A DNA stretch of 6,155 bases from Bacteroidales bacterium (GTDB taxonomy: Bacteria > Bacteroidota > Bacteroidia > Bacteroidales > P3): NCBI GenBank assembly GCA_017632095.1, contig JAGBSA010000193.1:1-6155 (forward strand). The letters are read 5' to 3'. The number at the start of each line of letters is the position of its first letter. The stretch's first letter is position 1. The position numbers and the translations under genes were made by a program. Below the pieces are notes generated by a model. The model saw nothing but the letters and a program-made list of their open reading frames with translations, did no database searches and was not told the DNA's origin. This document shows, piece after piece, positions 5,307 through 6,155 of this stretch.

Positions 5307-5894
5307 TTATTTTCTCCCCATCAAACGTTCATAGTCATCTGGGTGATTAGTGGCAAACTCGACACGTTTCAAATAGTCCATTGCATCAAGTTGCTCTTTT
5401 GTGATGGTTACACCATCGCCACTTCCAACCCCAGGGGCTGGGATCTTACCGAATTCAAGCCGAAGTGCTTTTTCTTTTGCTGTCCATGCTTTTTGAATAG
5501 CCATGAGGGCTGCATCAATGTCTTCCGCACCATAGAGGTACTCTGCGACGGAAGTGGCCGTTGCTTCATCACCCAGAAAAGCCATTGCTTTCTTTGATGT
5601 TTCGGCAACCGCAAAACGTTTCCGCAGTTCCGCAAGTTCCTTCGCCTGTGCTTCAGCAGTTTCTTTTGCTTCCTCGGCAGCTGCCTCTTCAGCAGACTGT
5701 CTTGCTCTCAAAGCTCGCTTTGACTCTGCGGCTTCTTTCGTCGCTTTATCGAGCGCAGCTTTCTGTTTTGCCATCTCAGCACGGAGCTTTGCAATTTCAG
5801 TACTTTCAGATGTTTCGGTGGTCTGAGTTTCCGTTGTTTCTGTTTCAGCATCAACGCTTGTTTCAGTACTTACATTCGTATCAAGTTCTGCCAT
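5307..5894 (-). CDS. Capsid scaffolding protein (DUF4355-like)
   Basis: A 195-residue protein that guides capsid assembly and is later lost from the head. Residues 5-33 are Thr/Glu/Ser-rich low complexity. A long coiled coil follows, about 34-100, dense in Ala, Lys and Glu. Then come a globular patch FLGDEATATSVAEYLYGAED (106-125), a helix (126-148), the linker PAPGVGSGDGVTITKEQLDA (152-171) and the terminal MDYLKRVEFATNHPDDYERL (172-191). The end matches my memory of DUF4355 ('m.Y.eRvefa.nhPe.Y.kL'). ATG at 5894 is chosen: AAAGGAG precedes it. A TTG at 6005 would add 37 residues but would translate the repeat-hairpin leader, has no good Shine-Dalgarno site and gives a basic stretch unlike the rest. 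It sits immediately upstream of the capsid gene, as expected. Confidence 0.85.
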   Translation of the reverse strand: MAELDTNVSTETSVDAETETTETQTTETSESTEIAKLRAEMAKQKAALDKATKEAAESKRALRARQSAEEAAAEEAKETAEAQAKELAELRKRFAVAETSKKAMAFLGDEATATSVAEYLYGAEDIDAALMAIQKAWTAKEKALRLEFGKIPAPGVGSGDGVTITKEQLDAMDYLKRVEFATNHPDDYERLMGRK

Positions 5895-5920
5895 AGTTCT
5901 TATTTCTCCTTTGCGGTTAT

Positions 5921-5995
5921 AGTCTTCTCTGACTTTTACAATTTTGCGTTTTATCGTCTTCTCTGACGTCTTGTGATTTCCGTCTTCTCTGACGT
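5921..5995 (-). repeat. Three direct copies of GTCAGAGAAGAC, each a mini-hairpin
   Basis: Identical 12-mers lie at 5982-5993, 5956-5967 and 5922-5933 (minus strand), 26 and 34 bases apart. Each can fold into a 4-bp stem with an AGAGAA hexaloop. Two copies have CGTC/GACG and the third AGTC/GACT, a paired C-G to A-U exchange that keeps the stem. The compensating change suggests the RNA stem is selected, though one event is weak evidence. Confidence 0.7.
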
Positions 5996-6003
5996 GATAT
6001 TTC

Positions 6004-6019
6004 AAACGGTTTCCCGTCT
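6004..6019 (-). other. GNRA-tetraloop hairpin at the start of the leader
   Basis: In the RNA, AGACGG pairs with CCGTTT around a GAAA loop, six pairs including one G-U. It begins 6 nt after the upstream TAA. No U-tract follows, so it is unlikely to be a terminator; it could cap a processed 5' end or simply be part of the leader fold (inference). Confidence 0.45.
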
Positions 6020-6025
6020 ATATCC

Positions 6026-6154
6026 TTATTTCACTTCGTATTCGATGTGCTTCAAAAAGCTTCTCAGATCCTGCCGTTCCATAAGCATTCCGTTCTTGCA
6101 GGCATTTGCTCTCGCAACCTCCGCAACCTCTGCAATCTTTTCGTTCGTCAGGTC
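6026..6154 (-). CDS. C-terminal 42 residues of an unrecognised upstream gene
   Basis: The frame enters from the right edge and ends at TAA (6026-6028). The visible end is a probable helix (LTNEKIAEVAEVARANACK), then NGMLMERQDLRSFLKHIEYEVK. Its place ahead of the scaffold is where portal, minor head or small accessory genes lie in such operons, but the fragment is too short to assign. It may be a small helical protein rather than the end of a portal. The reading frame is supported by clean codons, a sensible stop and the same strand as all neighbours. Confidence 0.6.
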   Translation of the reverse strand, partial: DLTNEKIAEVAEVARANACKNGMLMERQDLRSFLKHIEYEVK

Positions 6155-6155
6155 A

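Larger units (their letters stand above)
5895..6025 (-). other. Structured non-coding leader of the scaffold-capsid genes
   Basis: This 131-nt gap lies between the upstream stop and the scaffold ATG, in an operon where other gaps are under 70 nt. From 5' to 3' the RNA has a GNRA-loop hairpin (6019-6004), three copies of one 12-nt repeat that each form a mini-hairpin, and the scaffold Shine-Dalgarno sequence. I see no convincing promoter: TATAAC near 5920 has only TTGTAA 14 nt upstream. The frame is open through it from a TTG at 6005, but the second repeat copy lies in a different frame from the other two, which argues against protein-level conservation of the repeat. Confidence 0.55.

Noticed and set aside
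5554..5896. Two long plus-strand open frames across the scaffold gene
   Set aside because: They are Ala/Ser- or Leu/Gln-rich antisense readings of the low-complexity coiled coil; no other gene lies on the plus strand and no ribosome site supports them.
5921..5995. CRISPR-like array
   Set aside because: Only three 12-nt copies with uneven spacing (26 and 34 bases) and no cas genes; the copies sit in a gene leader and form mini-hairpins.
5307..6005. Scaffold gene starting at TTG 6005 (232 residues)
   Set aside because: No good Shine-Dalgarno site, the extra 37 residues are basic and unlike the acidic N-terminus, and they cover structured repeats. ATG 5894 has AAAGGAG upstream.

Overview
The window is a run of virion structural genes from a tailed phage or prophage with a long-tailed (siphovirus-like) head-neck-tail order. 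Every gene lies on the minus strand, so the operon reads from 6155 down to 1. Strong Shine-Dalgarno sequences, GTG and TTG starts, slightly AT-rich composition and the protein families (DUF4355-like scaffold, N4-gp56-like capsid, gp6/gp10-like neck proteins, a tape measure with an LGFDEIN motif) point to a Bacillota host, probably a gut-type clostridium. No integrase, lysogeny gene, tRNA or host gene is visible, so a prophage cannot be told from a free phage.

Layout in transcription order: the 3' end of an unrecognised gene (6154-6026); a 131-nt non-coding leader with four small hairpins, three of them copies of one repeat; scaffold (5894-5307); major capsid protein (5284-4448); a small charged protein (4431-4261); head-tail connector (4239-3916); head closure protein (3919-3539); gp10-like neck or tail-completion protein (3546-3067); tail terminator (3070-2663); a 51-residue zinc-ribbon protein (2648-2493); major tail tube protein (2470-1979); a strong hairpin (1974-1948); the tail assembly chaperone pair G and T (1910-1099); and the first 363 codons of the tape measure protein (1091 to the left edge). 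Genes are tightly packed, with ATGA overlaps at 3916-3919 and 3067-3070 and an 8-nt overlap at 3539-3546. Apart from the leader there is no long gap.

The best-supported special feature is a programmed -1 ribosomal frameshift signal between the chaperone frames. A GGGAAAC heptamer in the right register is followed by a 5-nt spacer and a perfect 11-bp stem-loop, with a possible pseudoknot partner further downstream. The T frame has no convincing start of its own, so it should be made as a 270-residue G-T fusion, as in lambda. I see no defence system or other exotic cassette. The most unexplained element is the repeat-hairpin leader ahead of the scaffold gene.
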